From the NCBI RefSeq assembly GCF_900188255.1, contig NZ_FZNS01000001.1, forward strand, positions 620,001-684,000: 64,000 bases of DNA, given 5' to 3'. Origin of the DNA: Hymenobacter mucosus (lineage in GTDB: Bacteria > Bacteroidota > Bacteroidia > Cytophagales > Hymenobacteraceae). Shown here piece by piece: positions 1 to 8,389 of the stretch. The notes under the pieces are model-generated. The model had not been told where the DNA came from and searched no databases. It saw only the letters and a list, made by a program, of their open reading frames with translations. The number at the start of each line of letters is the position of its first letter. Positions within the stretch are counted from its first letter, which is position 1. The position numbers were made by a program, and so were the translations under genes.

Positions 1-1
1 G

Positions 2-1765
2 AACTTGGAGAAGAAACCTGGTAAGCGCAGCCCTGCGCCACCTTTTACTACTTCTACTCTGCAACAGGAGGCTTCGCGTAAGCTAGGCTTCTCAGTAGCG
101 CAAACCATGAGTGTGGCCCAAAAGCTGTATGAAGGTGGCAAGATCAGCTATATGCGTACTGACTCCGTAAACTTATCGCAAGATGCGCTAGCAGCCGCTA
201 AGGAAGCTATTTCGGCCGCCTATGGTCCAGAATATGCGCACAGCCGTCAGTTTAAGACCAAGTCGGCGTCGGCCCAGGAAGCTCACGAAGCTATTAGGCC
301 TACTGATTTCGCTCTGGTAAAAGCTGGTGAGGACTCGCAAGAGCAGCGCCTATACGACCTGATTCGTAAGCGTGCCTTAGCTTCGCAAATGGCCGATGCC
401 ACAATTGAGCGCACGGTAGCCACCATTGGTATCAGCACGCAACCAGGTGTGTCCTTATCTGCTACGGGCGAGGTTATCACGTTTGAGGGCTTCCTCAAAG
501 CCTATGCAGAATCAAAAGACGAGGATGAGCAAGACGGTGAGTCGTCGTTCTCGCGTGGCTTGCCGCCCCTCAATGTGGACCAGGAGTTACCCTTGCAGCA
601 GTTGCGGGCTACGGAGCGCTACGCTCAGCCCCCAGCGCGCTACACGGAAGCATCACTGGTAAAGAAGTTGGAGGAAATGGGTATTGGCCGTCCTTCTACC
701 TACGCGCCTACTATCAGCACCATTCAGAAGCGGGGCTACGTGGAGAAAGACTCCCGTGAAGGCAAGGAACGTAAATTCCACCTGCTCACGCTGGAAGGTG
801 ACACGGTAAAAACCGAAGTAAAAACTGAGACCTTCGGCGCCGATAAAGCTAAGCTGTTTCCCACCGACACGGCTATGGTGGTAAACGACTTCTTAGTGGA
901 GCACTTCCCCGTAATCGTTGACTTCCAGTTCACCGCTAAGGTAGAAGACGAGTTCGACCGCATTGCAGATGGTCAAGAGCAGTGGACGGACATGCTGGCT
1001 GGCTTCTACGGAACCTTCCACGAGACTGTGGAGCGTGGTCAGGATATTGAACGTAGCACCCTGGGTAGCACCCGGGAGATTGGCGCTCACCCGGAAACGG
1101 GGCAAAAAATTACTGCTCGCCTAGGCCGCTTCGGTCCCTACGTGCAGATAGAGCCCAAAGAAGGCTCGGAAGAAAAGGCCGTGTATGCTAGCCTGCGCAA
1201 AGGGCAGTTTATCGAGAATATTACTTTAGAGGAGGCACTGGACCTGTTTAAACTCCCACGCATTGTAGGGCAGTTTGAAGAGAAGGATATGACGGCTGCT
1301 CTCGGCCGCTTTGGTCCCTACATCCGCCACGACAGCAAGTTCTACTCGATTGGCAAGGAGCAAGATCCGCACACCATTACAGCTCAGGAAGCAATTGGCT
1401 TGATTGAAGCCAAGCGCAAAGCAGATGCGGAACGCCTCATCAAGGAGTTTACGGAGCGCCCAGATGTGCAAATCCTGAACGGCCGCTTCGGACCATACAT
1501 CGTAGTCGGCAAGAAAAATGTGAAGATTCCGAAGGGCGAAGAGCCCGCCGGACTCACCTTAGAGCGTTGCTTGGAACTAGCCGAAGCTACTCCCGACAGG
1601 CCAGCCAAGGGCGGACGCTTTGCTAAGAAGGCCGTTACCCCCGATGCAACGGAGAAGGTGGATACGCCTGCCAAGAAGCCTGCAGCGAAAAAAGCAGCAG
1701 CAAAGAAGCCCGCTGCCAAGAAAGCTACCGGCACAACCACTAAAAAGGCCACCAAAGCCAAATAG
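2..1765 (+). CDS. topA: DNA topoisomerase I, C-terminal part (cut by window start)
   Basis: Type IA topoisomerase that relaxes negatively supercoiled DNA. The reading frame is open from the first bases, so the N-terminal Toprim domain lies outside the window. The active-site tyrosine is in the ISYMRTDS motif (Tyr codon at 149-151), and the GIGRPSTYAPTI motif of the family follows at about 680-715. Three zinc-free C-terminal repeats with the core GRFGPY are visible at about 1120-1145, 1305-1325 and 1480-1500; these take the place of zinc ribbons in many bacteria. The protein ends in a lysine/alanine-rich tail of about 40 residues, probably a nonspecific DNA-binding tail. A strong terminator follows. 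The identity is secure; only the 5' end is missing. Confidence 0.97.
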   Translation, partial: NLEKKPGKRSPAPPFTTSTLQQEASRKLGFSVAQTMSVAQKLYEGGKISYMRTDSVNLSQDALAAAKEAISAAYGPEYAHSRQFKTKSASAQEAHEAIRPTDFALVKAGEDSQEQRLYDLIRKRALASQMADATIERTVATIGISTQPGVSLSATGEVITFEGFLKAYAESKDEDEQDGESSFSRGLPPLNVDQELPLQQLRATERYAQPPARYTEASLVKKLEEMGIGRPSTYAPTISTIQKRGYVEKDSREGKERKFHLLTLEGDTVKTEVKTETFGADKAKLFPTDTAMVVNDFLVEHFPVIVDFQFTAKVEDEFDRIADGQEQWTDMLAGFYGTFHETVERGQDIERSTLGSTREIGAHPETGQKITARLGRFGPYVQIEPKEGSEEKAVYASLRKGQFIENITLEEALDLFKLPRIVGQFEEKDMTAALGRFGPYIRHDSKFYSIGKEQDPHTITAQEAIGLIEAKRKADAERLIKEFTERPDVQILNGRFGPYIVVGKKNVKIPKGEEPAGLTLERCLELAEATPDRPAKGGRFAKKAVTPDATEKVDTPAKKPAAKKAAAKKPAAKKATGTTTKKATKAK

Positions 1766-1783
1766 TCTTTCTAAAACTACTCG

Positions 1784-1820
1784 AAAGCCCTACCCTGTCT
1801 ATATCAGGTAGGGCTTTTTT
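1784..1820 (+). terminator. Rho-independent terminator after topA
   Basis: AGCCCTACC and GGTAGGGCT arms flank a loop of about a dozen bases and are followed by a run of T. It lies about 20 bases after the topA stop. Confidence 0.85.
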
Positions 1821-1995
1821 GTGCTCTGAGAATTGGCTTATTAATAATCAATCTTATAAGGTCATTCAGCAGTAGTTACTCTAATTTGCTTGGGCAGGTG
1901 CCGGTCTTTAGGCGCAGAAGTAGCAGCGTGGACTAAGTAACAGAAGATGATGAAAATGCGTCTTTAGTAGCGTTTGTCGTTCTATACTGTCAAAG

Positions 1996-2688
1996 ATGAA
2001 GAAGATTGTAGCGCTAACAGGAGCAGGTATTTCGGCGGAAAGCGGATTGGCGACGTTTCGTGGCGCCGATGGGCTTTGGGAAGGACACCGAATAGAGGAT
2101 GTGGCCTCTCCAGAAGGCTGGGCACGAAACCCTAGTCTTGTCCTGGATTTTTATAATCAACGACGCCGAGCAGCCCGTGAGGCTGAGCCCAACGCTGGTC
2201 ACCGGGCCCTAGTGGAGCTAGCACAGGACTTTGAGGTCGTGATTATCACGCAAAACGTAGACAACCTTCACGAGCGGGCTGGTAGTCAGCAGGTAATTCA
2301 TTTGCACGGGCAGCTATTTGAAGCCCGTAGCTCTTACTTCGACCAGTTGGTTTACCCCATGGAATCGGACCTCATAGAGCTTGGCGACCTGTGTGAAAAA
2401 GGCTACCAGCTTCGTCCAAACATTGTATGGTTTGGCGAGCAAGTACCCCTTATGGAACGGGCTATTGAAGAAGCCGCTACCGCCGATGCCTTCCTAGTTA
2501 TCGGTACTTCCTTACAAGTGTACCCTGCAGCTAGCCTGGTGCATTATACTCGCCCGGATTGTCCTATCTATATTATTGACCCAAACCAACCTGCCGTTTC
2601 GGGCCGCCCTAGCCTGCACTTTGTGCCAGAGCCAGCCACTACCGGGGTACCACGGGTAGCGCGCGAGTTACGAGAGCAACTCGTTTGA
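1996..2688 (+). CDS. cobB: Sir2-family NAD-dependent protein deacylase (class III, zinc-less)
   Basis: Sirtuin of 230 residues that would remove acyl groups from protein lysines using NAD. Visible motifs are the NAD-binding GAGISAESGLATFR (residues 9-22), TQNVDN (85-90), the catalytic histidine in HLHG (His104) and GTSLQVYPAA near residue 170. Tyr53 and Arg56 (YNQR) match the Tyr/Arg pair that marks SIRT5/CobB-type enzymes, which prefer acidic acyl groups such as succinyl. Only two cysteines exist in the protein (Cys133 and one near residue 190), so the usual four-cysteine zinc site cannot form. The gene stands alone between topA and a pseudogene. The family call is secure; the desuccinylase preference is inferred from the two residues. 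Confidence 0.93.
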   Translation: MKKIVALTGAGISAESGLATFRGADGLWEGHRIEDVASPEGWARNPSLVLDFYNQRRRAAREAEPNAGHRALVELAQDFEVVIITQNVDNLHERAGSQQVIHLHGQLFEARSSYFDQLVYPMESDLIELGDLCEKGYQLRPNIVWFGEQVPLMERAIEEAATADAFLVIGTSLQVYPAASLVHYTRPDCPIYIIDPNQPAVSGRPSLHFVPEPATTGVPRVARELREQLV

Positions 2689-2786
2689 CGGCGTCCATCC
2701 CCAGTCAAGGCAGCGTAGTGCTCGTCCGTTTTGCGGAAACAGGCTCCCCATTAGCCAAGTGCATAGTTCCTTCCAAACAGTCAAAG

Positions 2787-3397
2787 ATGGCATCCATTGT
2801 TGGGCACATGGTATTGGGTACAACCCTGGGCAAACTGCTGCTGCCGGCCAAGAGCAATTGGCGCTGGTGGTTACTGCCGCTGCCTGTGTATTTCTGCCCG
2901 ATGCCGATGGTATTGGGTTTGCCTTTCGCGTGCCGTATGCGGGGTTGTGAGGCCACCACGGACTTACCCATCCCCTGTTGGCCGCCGTGGTGGTTACGGC
3001 AAGTATCGTAGCTGGTGTAGCCATCATTCGGCCGAAGCCAGCCCCACCTCTCTTGCGGGTTTGGATAGCACTCAGGCTGGCTACTGCTTCGCACGGGGTG
3101 CTAGATGCCATGACAACCGGTGGCCTCAGTGTGGCCTTCTTCAGCCCTTGAAACCCAGAACGCTATTTCTTTGATTTACGCCCCATGCAAGTTTCGCCGA
3201 TTGGGGTGAAGAAGTTTATAGGTGAGTGGGTAGCGCGTGTTCCCCGTAGTGAAGCACAATGGATTGATACTACCCTGTTTGGTAGTGCTTGTAGTGCAGC
3301 GGTTTATGCACAGCATAGAAGCGAGGGCATAGCCGATTTAGCTTATTTTAGAGCAGAACGAGAAGTGAAGAAAACCTTAAAATTAAAATTAGGTTAA
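2787..3397 (+). pseudogene. Decayed membrane-bound metal-dependent hydrolase (YdjM/DUF457 type)
   Basis: An ATG at 2787 opens a frame (MASIVGHMVLGTTLGKLLL) typical of the N-terminus of this integral-membrane family. Between about 2868 and 2885 the frame shifts by one; the new frame carries the FLPDADGIGF core, then an in-frame TGA at about 2948 where the family has the tryptophan of the GLWGHRGLTHS motif (here GL-stop-GHHGLTHPLL). It continues with ATASHGVLDAMTTGG, meets a second TGA at about 3148, and ends with a normal C-terminus (RYFFDLRPMQVSPIG to the stop at 3395-3397). One frameshift and two stops argue for real decay rather than a single reading error. Seen directly in the sequence; the family name comes from recognised motifs. 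Confidence 0.8.
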
Positions 3398-3444
3398 ATC
3401 TGATCCGTTGCTTCTGCGTAGAACAGCCTTCTACAACTCCCCTT

Positions 3445-6400
3445 ATGCCTCCACGCTACACTCGCGCGCTGCTTACTGGCCTTGGTTTAGCGGCCACTTT
3501 TCCCGCCTTTTCGCAGTCAGTTTCTCCTACTCATACTGTTTACTTACTCGGCAACACTGCTACTACCGATCTTCCCGTTCAACATGTACAGGCGCTGCGC
3601 CGGACTTTGGAGCAGCAAACTGGTACGTTCACGGTAGTTCATCTGGGCGATGTAGTAGGAAACGAAGGCCTGGGCAGTAAGAAGGACTCTGCTCAGGCTG
3701 CACAAACTGCCCGGGCCGATGCACTTATTGGCTTGGTTCAGGGACTACCGAATGGTAAGCTATACTTCATCCCCGGCGACAAGGATTGGGCGAACTCCGG
3801 GCCCGAAGGCCTAAAGCGGGTGCGGCGCCTCGAAAAGTACATCGAGGACAGGCTGCCCGGCCAAAACGCCTTCCTGCCTACCGGTGGATGCCCAGGCCCT
3901 GAAGTGGTAGATGTTGCCAGCAATGTGCGCCTTGTGGCCATCAACTCGCCGTGGTGGACCCATCCGTACGACCGGCCTGAAGCCCCCGACACGGAGTGCA
4001 AAACGCTTACGAAGGAAGAATTCCGAGAGCAGCTGCAAGATGTGCTGGACGACACCAAGGGCCGCAATGTGCTGCTGGTTGGTCACCAACCCATTTTCAG
4101 TACGGGCGTGTATGGTGGCCACATGCCCTTGAGCCGGCATTTGCTGCCTCCAGTGCTGGGCACCGTATACGCAGCTTACCGCCAAAACGTGGGGTCTCCG
4201 CGCGATTTAGCCAACCCAGCCTACCAGGAGTTCCAGAAGGACATGACGAACACCTTAAAGGATAATCCTGGGGTTGTGTACGCCTCCGCCCACGACTACA
4301 GCTTACAGCTGACCCCGTTTGCGGGCAACTACCAGGTGGTATCAGGCTCTTTTTCTGAGAAGCAGCACGTGGGCGCCAATGGCACGTCGCAGTTCAATAT
4401 ATCGGAGGAAGGATTTTCCAAGGTAGAGTACTACGCAGATGGCACTGTAAAAACCGCTTTTTACACGTTCACCGGAAGCGGTACCGACGTGAAGGAGGCG
4501 TATGCTACTACCCTGTTTCAGTCGGCTTGCCAGGAACCGCGCTTACCCAAAATTCCGGTCAATAGCTTTATTCCCGAGTGTCCTACGGCGCCCAAAGGAG
4601 TAGCTGAGGTCAAACCAGATGCCCCGTTTCAACCTACTCAAACCCTGGCCGCGGGCAAGCAGTACGGCGGCACCCGATCATCCCGGTTCTGGCTCGGCGA
4701 CCTGTATCGGACTTCTTGGACCCAGCCGGTGCAAGTGCCTACTCTTAACCTAGCGACAGAAAAGGGTGGGCTGCGGCCGTTTGGTCGTGGGGGCGGACGC
4801 CAGACTACCTCCCTTAAGCTTATTGCTGCCGACTCTTCAGAGTACGTGTTTCGCTCGGTTGATAAGGATGTGACGCGCATCTTGCCACCCGAATTGCGCC
4901 GCTCTATTGCCGCCGACGTGCTGCGCGAAATCACGGCTACGGCCCACCCCTACTCGGCGCTGGTTACGGGGTCATTACTGGATAAAACGGATATTCTGCA
5001 TGCCCGGCCGCGGTTGTTTGTGCTCCCCGACAACAACCAGCTGGGCCCCTACCGAGAAGAGTATGCCGGTCTGCTTGGCACGCTAGAGGACCGGCCTGTA
5101 GACCCCAAGCCAAACCTACCCGGCTTTGGAGGGGCCACCGATGTGCGCCGTTCGTTTAGCTTCTTCCGCCAGCTGTATAAAGACAACGATAACCGCATTG
5201 ATGCCGTGGCGCTGGGCCGCGCCCGCGCCTTCGATATGCTGGTGGCCGATTTTGGCAAGCACGAAGACAACTGGAAGTGGGCCGGCTATAAAGACGGCAA
5301 GAAGACCGTGTACAAACCCATTCCGCGCGACCGGGACCAGTCGTTTACGCTGTGGAATGGGGCACTTACTTACCTTGCCAACCGGGAATGGGCTGTGCCC
5401 AGCATCGAAGACTTCCAATCAGAGTTTCATGACCTGAAGAGCCTAAACTGGCCGGCTCGCCACCTCGACCGTTTTTTGCTTCAAAGCCTAAGCCGGGAGC
5501 AATGGCAGGAAATAGGCAAGTACATGCAGGAACGCATTACGCCGGCCGCCATCGACGAGGCAACGGCTACGTTGCCTCAAGAGCTAAAACCCCTTTCAGG
5601 CGACCAACTAAATCGTAAGCTAAAAGCTCGCATTCAGGAGCTACCCCGGGCACTCGATGATTACTACCTGCTCCTGGCAAAACGGGTAGACATAGTAGGC
5701 TCCAACAAGGCGGAAGTATTCTTGGTAGACCGCCTCTCGAATGGTAGTGTGCGGGTGCAGATGTTTGATAAAGCCAAGGAAGGTGACGGGCCCAATGGCA
5801 GGCCGCTTTTTGACCGCACGTTCCACCCCAAGGAAACCAGTGAGGTGAGCCTCTACGGCCTCGATGGCAAAGATGTATTCACCGTCGCGGGAACGGCTAA
5901 GCGCAGTGTATTGGTACGCATCATAGGGGGCGACGGCAAAGACCAGATTGCCGACGACTCGCACGTGAGCGGCCTGCGCGCTAAAACCAAGGTGTACGAT
6001 GTAATTGATACGGACTTGAAGGCCAGCTCCGAGACGGATAACCGCACCTCTACCCAACCAGAGGTAAACGCCTACGACCGGGAGCAGTTTGAATACGACA
6101 CGTACAAGCCCCGTGCTACCTTAATCTATAATCAGAGCGACGGGTTTGGCGCAGGCGTAGGAGTAGACTTCGTGCACCAAGGGTTCCGCAAGCCGAACTA
6201 CAAAAACCTGTATTCATTTGATATACGGGGGTCTAGCAACGGCAATTTTCAGGTAGCCTTGGCTTCGCGTTACCGGCATGCATTCGGGCAGTGGGATATA
6301 GGCGCCCGCACCGAGTATGGTAATTTTTTCCCTTTCTACAACTTCTTTGGCTTGGGGAACAACACTACCAAAGACGAAGGACTGTACGACGATAACTACT

Positions 6401-7170
6401 ACAAGGCCCGCTACAAAGGCTACACGCTCAGCGCCTTCACGGAGCGGATGTTTTGGCAGCGTAGCGTGTTTCGCATCGGGCCAACGTATGAGCACTACAC
6501 GTCGAATTACGCCACCAACAGCTACCTAGGGCAGCTATTCAACAGCCCGCAGTTCCCCGAAACAGGAGTTCCTAATGCTAGTTTCCAGCGTCTAATTGGC
6601 TTAAACGCTTTGCTAGACTTGGATTTGCGAGACCGACAGAGCTTTGCCCGACGTGGCGTGCGCCTGCGCGTACAGCACGACAGCTACCATCAGCTTAATC
6701 GCAGCAAGAGTAACTTTGGCCTCACCCAAGCCTTCGCTGAGTACTATGGCACGGCTCGGCTGGGTATTCCCGTAACGCTGGTTCTAAAGGGCGGAGGCGC
6801 CAAAAACTACGGCAACGACGAGGAGATTCCCTTCTACAAATTTACCAGCTTAGGACTCCGTGAAAACCTACGCGGCTACTACCGCAACCGCTTCACCGGC
6901 GACGCCAGCTTGTATCTGAATACAGAGCTACGCTTGGCGCTTGGGCGGGTGCAAACGGGCTTCTTGCCTTTCTCGTACGGTGTATTCGGCTTCTATGATA
7001 AAGGCCGAGTATACTTCCAAGGCTCCTCCCCTAGCGGCTGGCATGAAGGCTACGGCGGCGGCTTCTACATCGCCCCGGTGTCCGACCAACTGGCATTGTC
7101 CGTATCCTATCAAAAGTCGCCAGAAAATGGCCTGATTCAGTTCGGCCTGGGCTTCCGCATTGATAACTAA
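3445..7170 (+). CDS. Outer-membrane protein: metallophosphoesterase + kinase-like region + Omp85/D15 barrel
   Basis: 1,241 residues, with a signal peptide ending near residue 25. Residues 30-330 form a calcineurin-like phosphoesterase: HLGDVVG (near 66-72), PGDKDW (near 110, in place of GNHD), VGHQPIFS (near 212) and ASAHDY (near 280) supply the metal ligands. The middle part (about 400-860) contains MLVADFGKHEDNW (from residue 598) and PRDRDQSF (near 628), a pattern like the catalytic core of CotH/HipA-type kinase folds. From about residue 880 there are aromatic beta strands of a surface-antigen (D15/Omp85, BamA/TamA-like) barrel, ending in GLGFRIDN. It would sit in the outer membrane with the enzymatic part in the periplasm. 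Substrate unknown. The two end domains are clear; the middle assignment is inference. Confidence 0.85.
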   Translation: MPPRYTRALLTGLGLAATFPAFSQSVSPTHTVYLLGNTATTDLPVQHVQALRRTLEQQTGTFTVVHLGDVVGNEGLGSKKDSAQAAQTARADALIGLVQGLPNGKLYFIPGDKDWANSGPEGLKRVRRLEKYIEDRLPGQNAFLPTGGCPGPEVVDVASNVRLVAINSPWWTHPYDRPEAPDTECKTLTKEEFREQLQDVLDDTKGRNVLLVGHQPIFSTGVYGGHMPLSRHLLPPVLGTVYAAYRQNVGSPRDLANPAYQEFQKDMTNTLKDNPGVVYASAHDYSLQLTPFAGNYQVVSGSFSEKQHVGANGTSQFNISEEGFSKVEYYADGTVKTAFYTFTGSGTDVKEAYATTLFQSACQEPRLPKIPVNSFIPECPTAPKGVAEVKPDAPFQPTQTLAAGKQYGGTRSSRFWLGDLYRTSWTQPVQVPTLNLATEKGGLRPFGRGGGRQTTSLKLIAADSSEYVFRSVDKDVTRILPPELRRSIAADVLREITATAHPYSALVTGSLLDKTDILHARPRLFVLPDNNQLGPYREEYAGLLGTLEDRPVDPKPNLPGFGGATDVRRSFSFFRQLYKDNDNRIDAVALGRARAFDMLVADFGKHEDNWKWAGYKDGKKTVYKPIPRDRDQSFTLWNGALTYLANREWAVPSIEDFQSEFHDLKSLNWPARHLDRFLLQSLSREQWQEIGKYMQERITPAAIDEATATLPQELKPLSGDQLNRKLKARIQELPRALDDYYLLLAKRVDIVGSNKAEVFLVDRLSNGSVRVQMFDKAKEGDGPNGRPLFDRTFHPKETSEVSLYGLDGKDVFTVAGTAKRSVLVRIIGGDGKDQIADDSHVSGLRAKTKVYDVIDTDLKASSETDNRTSTQPEVNAYDREQFEYDTYKPRATLIYNQSDGFGAGVGVDFVHQGFRKPNYKNLYSFDIRGSSNGNFQVALASRYRHAFGQWDIGARTEYGNFFPFYNFFGLGNNTTKDEGLYDDNYYKARYKGYTLSAFTERMFWQRSVFRIGPTYEHYTSNYATNSYLGQLFNSPQFPETGVPNASFQRLIGLNALLDLDLRDRQSFARRGVRLRVQHDSYHQLNRSKSNFGLTQAFAEYYGTARLGIPVTLVLKGGGAKNYGNDEEIPFYKFTSLGLRENLRGYYRNRFTGDASLYLNTELRLALGRVQTGFLPFSYGVFGFYDKGRVYFQGSSPSGWHEGYGGGFYIAPVSDQLALSVSYQKSPENGLIQFGLGFRIDN

Positions 7171-7188
7171 GTGCTTTGCTGCTGACTG

Positions 7189-7220
7189 ATGCGCCCTGTT
7201 TCCGCGAAAACAGGGCGCAT
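7189..7220 (+). terminator. Hairpin after the phosphoesterase-barrel gene
   Basis: Perfect 13-base arms (ATGCGCCCTGTTT / AAACAGGGCGCAT) with a 6-base loop. The T tract is weak, so termination is likely but not certain. Confidence 0.65.
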
Positions 7221-7267
7221 TGACTTTCTAACGTGCTTTTGACCGTGCCTTCCCCACTATGACCGGC

Positions 7268-7275
7268 TATATTTG
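7268..7275 (+). promoter_or_regulatory. Candidate -7 box of the ppx promoter
   Basis: TATATTTG matches the Bacteroidota -7 consensus TAnnTTTG and lies about 30 bases before the ppx start. No clear -33 TTG at ideal spacing was found. Confidence 0.5.
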
Positions 7276-7305
7276 GTCATATTCTTTCGCTCAACTCTCT
7301 ACTGA

Positions 7306-8298
7306 ATGGAATATCCGCTCCTGAAACTTGCTGCCATTGACATCGGCTCGAATGCCGTGCGGTGCCAGATTTCGGCCGTACTCCACTACGGCGACCGGTA
7401 CCGCCTCAAGCGCGTAGAGTACGTGCGCTACCCACTGCGTCTAGGCGAAGATGTCTTCGCCACCGGCCGCATCTCAGACAAGAAACAGGAGAAGTTTGTC
7501 AAGTTTCTGCATGCGTTGCGCTTACTCATGGAAGTGCACGACGTAGCCCCCAACCATTACCTCATTTGCGCCACTTCCGCTATGCGCACCGCCACCAATG
7601 GCCAGGCTGTAGCACAACGAGTGCAGAAGGAACTGGGTATGACCATCCGCGTGATTGATGGCCAGGATGAGGCGGCCTACATCAACCGCGTAATTGAACA
7701 ACTGCTCGAGGACAATAAGCACTACCTGCATATTGACGTGGGAGGTGGCAGCACTGAGTTCAACATCTACCACAACCGCCGCAAGGTAGCTTCCCAGTCG
7801 TTTGAGGTAGGCTCAATCCGCCGGATGCAGCAAGAAGAATCTGGCCTGGGTGCCGATGCGCTTAACGCTACCTGGAAGCGCATGGAGGAGTGGGTTACTG
7901 AGAATGCCCGCCGCTACCACGTATCGCGCGCCATTGGCACGGGCGGCAACATCAACAAGCTCTACAGCTTAGCCCAGCCCCAGCTTGATAAGCCCGTAAC
8001 GCGGCGGCGTATTGCTACCATCCTCGAGCAGCTCACGGGCATGACCATGGATGAGCGCGTTAACGTAGCGCTACTTAACCCCGACCGGGCCGACGTGATT
8101 GTGCCGGCTGGTCACATCTACTTGTCGGCTATGGAGTGGGCCCACATTCACCAAATGATTGTACCCGACATTGGCCTTAAGGATGGTATGCTGCAAACGC
8201 TGTTTGAAGACCACTTTGACGAAATTCGGGCTAATGATGACCATTCTTTACAGAAGCCTATTCCCGCGGTGCAGAGTCGCCCAACCGAGGTAGAATAA
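7306..8298 (+). CDS. ppx: Ppx/GppA-family phosphatase (exopolyphosphatase)
   Basis: 330 residues of the ASKHA-fold Ppx/GppA family, which degrades polyphosphate or hydrolyses pppGpp. Motifs: phosphate-1 loop AAIDIGSNAVR (residues 9-19, Ala where Ser is usual), ATSAMRTATNG (near 90), the GQDEAAYI stretch (near 120, usually GEEEA), phosphate-2 loop DVGGGSTEF (near 145) and GTGGNINK (near 210). It lacks the long C-terminal HD extension of E. coli Ppx, so it is the short two-lobe form. It converges on ppk1 across a shared terminator, placing synthesis and breakdown of polyphosphate side by side. Whether pppGpp is also a substrate cannot be told from sequence. Confidence 0.9.
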   Translation: MEYPLLKLAAIDIGSNAVRCQISAVLHYGDRYRLKRVEYVRYPLRLGEDVFATGRISDKKQEKFVKFLHALRLLMEVHDVAPNHYLICATSAMRTATNGQAVAQRVQKELGMTIRVIDGQDEAAYINRVIEQLLEDNKHYLHIDVGGGSTEFNIYHNRRKVASQSFEVGSIRRMQQEESGLGADALNATWKRMEEWVTENARRYHVSRAIGTGGNINKLYSLAQPQLDKPVTRRRIATILEQLTGMTMDERVNVALLNPDRADVIVPAGHIYLSAMEWAHIHQMIVPDIGLKDGMLQTLFEDHFDEIRANDDHSLQKPIPAVQSRPTEVE

Positions 8299-8320
8299 GT
8301 AGCTGCGGATTCAACTCAAA

Positions 8321-8364
8321 GAAGCAAAAAGGCCGGTACCATGTGGTACCGGCCTTTTTGCTTC
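8321..8364. terminator. Bidirectional terminator between ppx and ppk1
   Basis: Perfect 20-base arms (GAAGCAAAAAGGCCGGTACC and its complement) around a 4-base loop. T runs lie on both strands, serving both convergent genes. Confidence 0.9.
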
Positions 8365-8389
8365 TCTTACTCTTGCGGATTGGCAACGC

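Noticed and set aside
1384..1761. 125-codon minus-strand frame opposite the topA tail
   Set aside because: Hydrophobic Ala/Phe-rich reading of the Lys/Ala-rich topA tail; an antisense shadow.
2668..3111. 147-codon minus-strand frame across the decayed hydrolase gene
   Set aside because: The plus strand carries clear family motifs through the same bases; the minus frame shows none.
2948..3150. TGA recoded as tryptophan or selenocysteine in the hydrolase remnant
   Set aside because: There is an additional frameshift, no SECIS-like hairpin was seen, and TGA is used as a normal stop elsewhere in the window.
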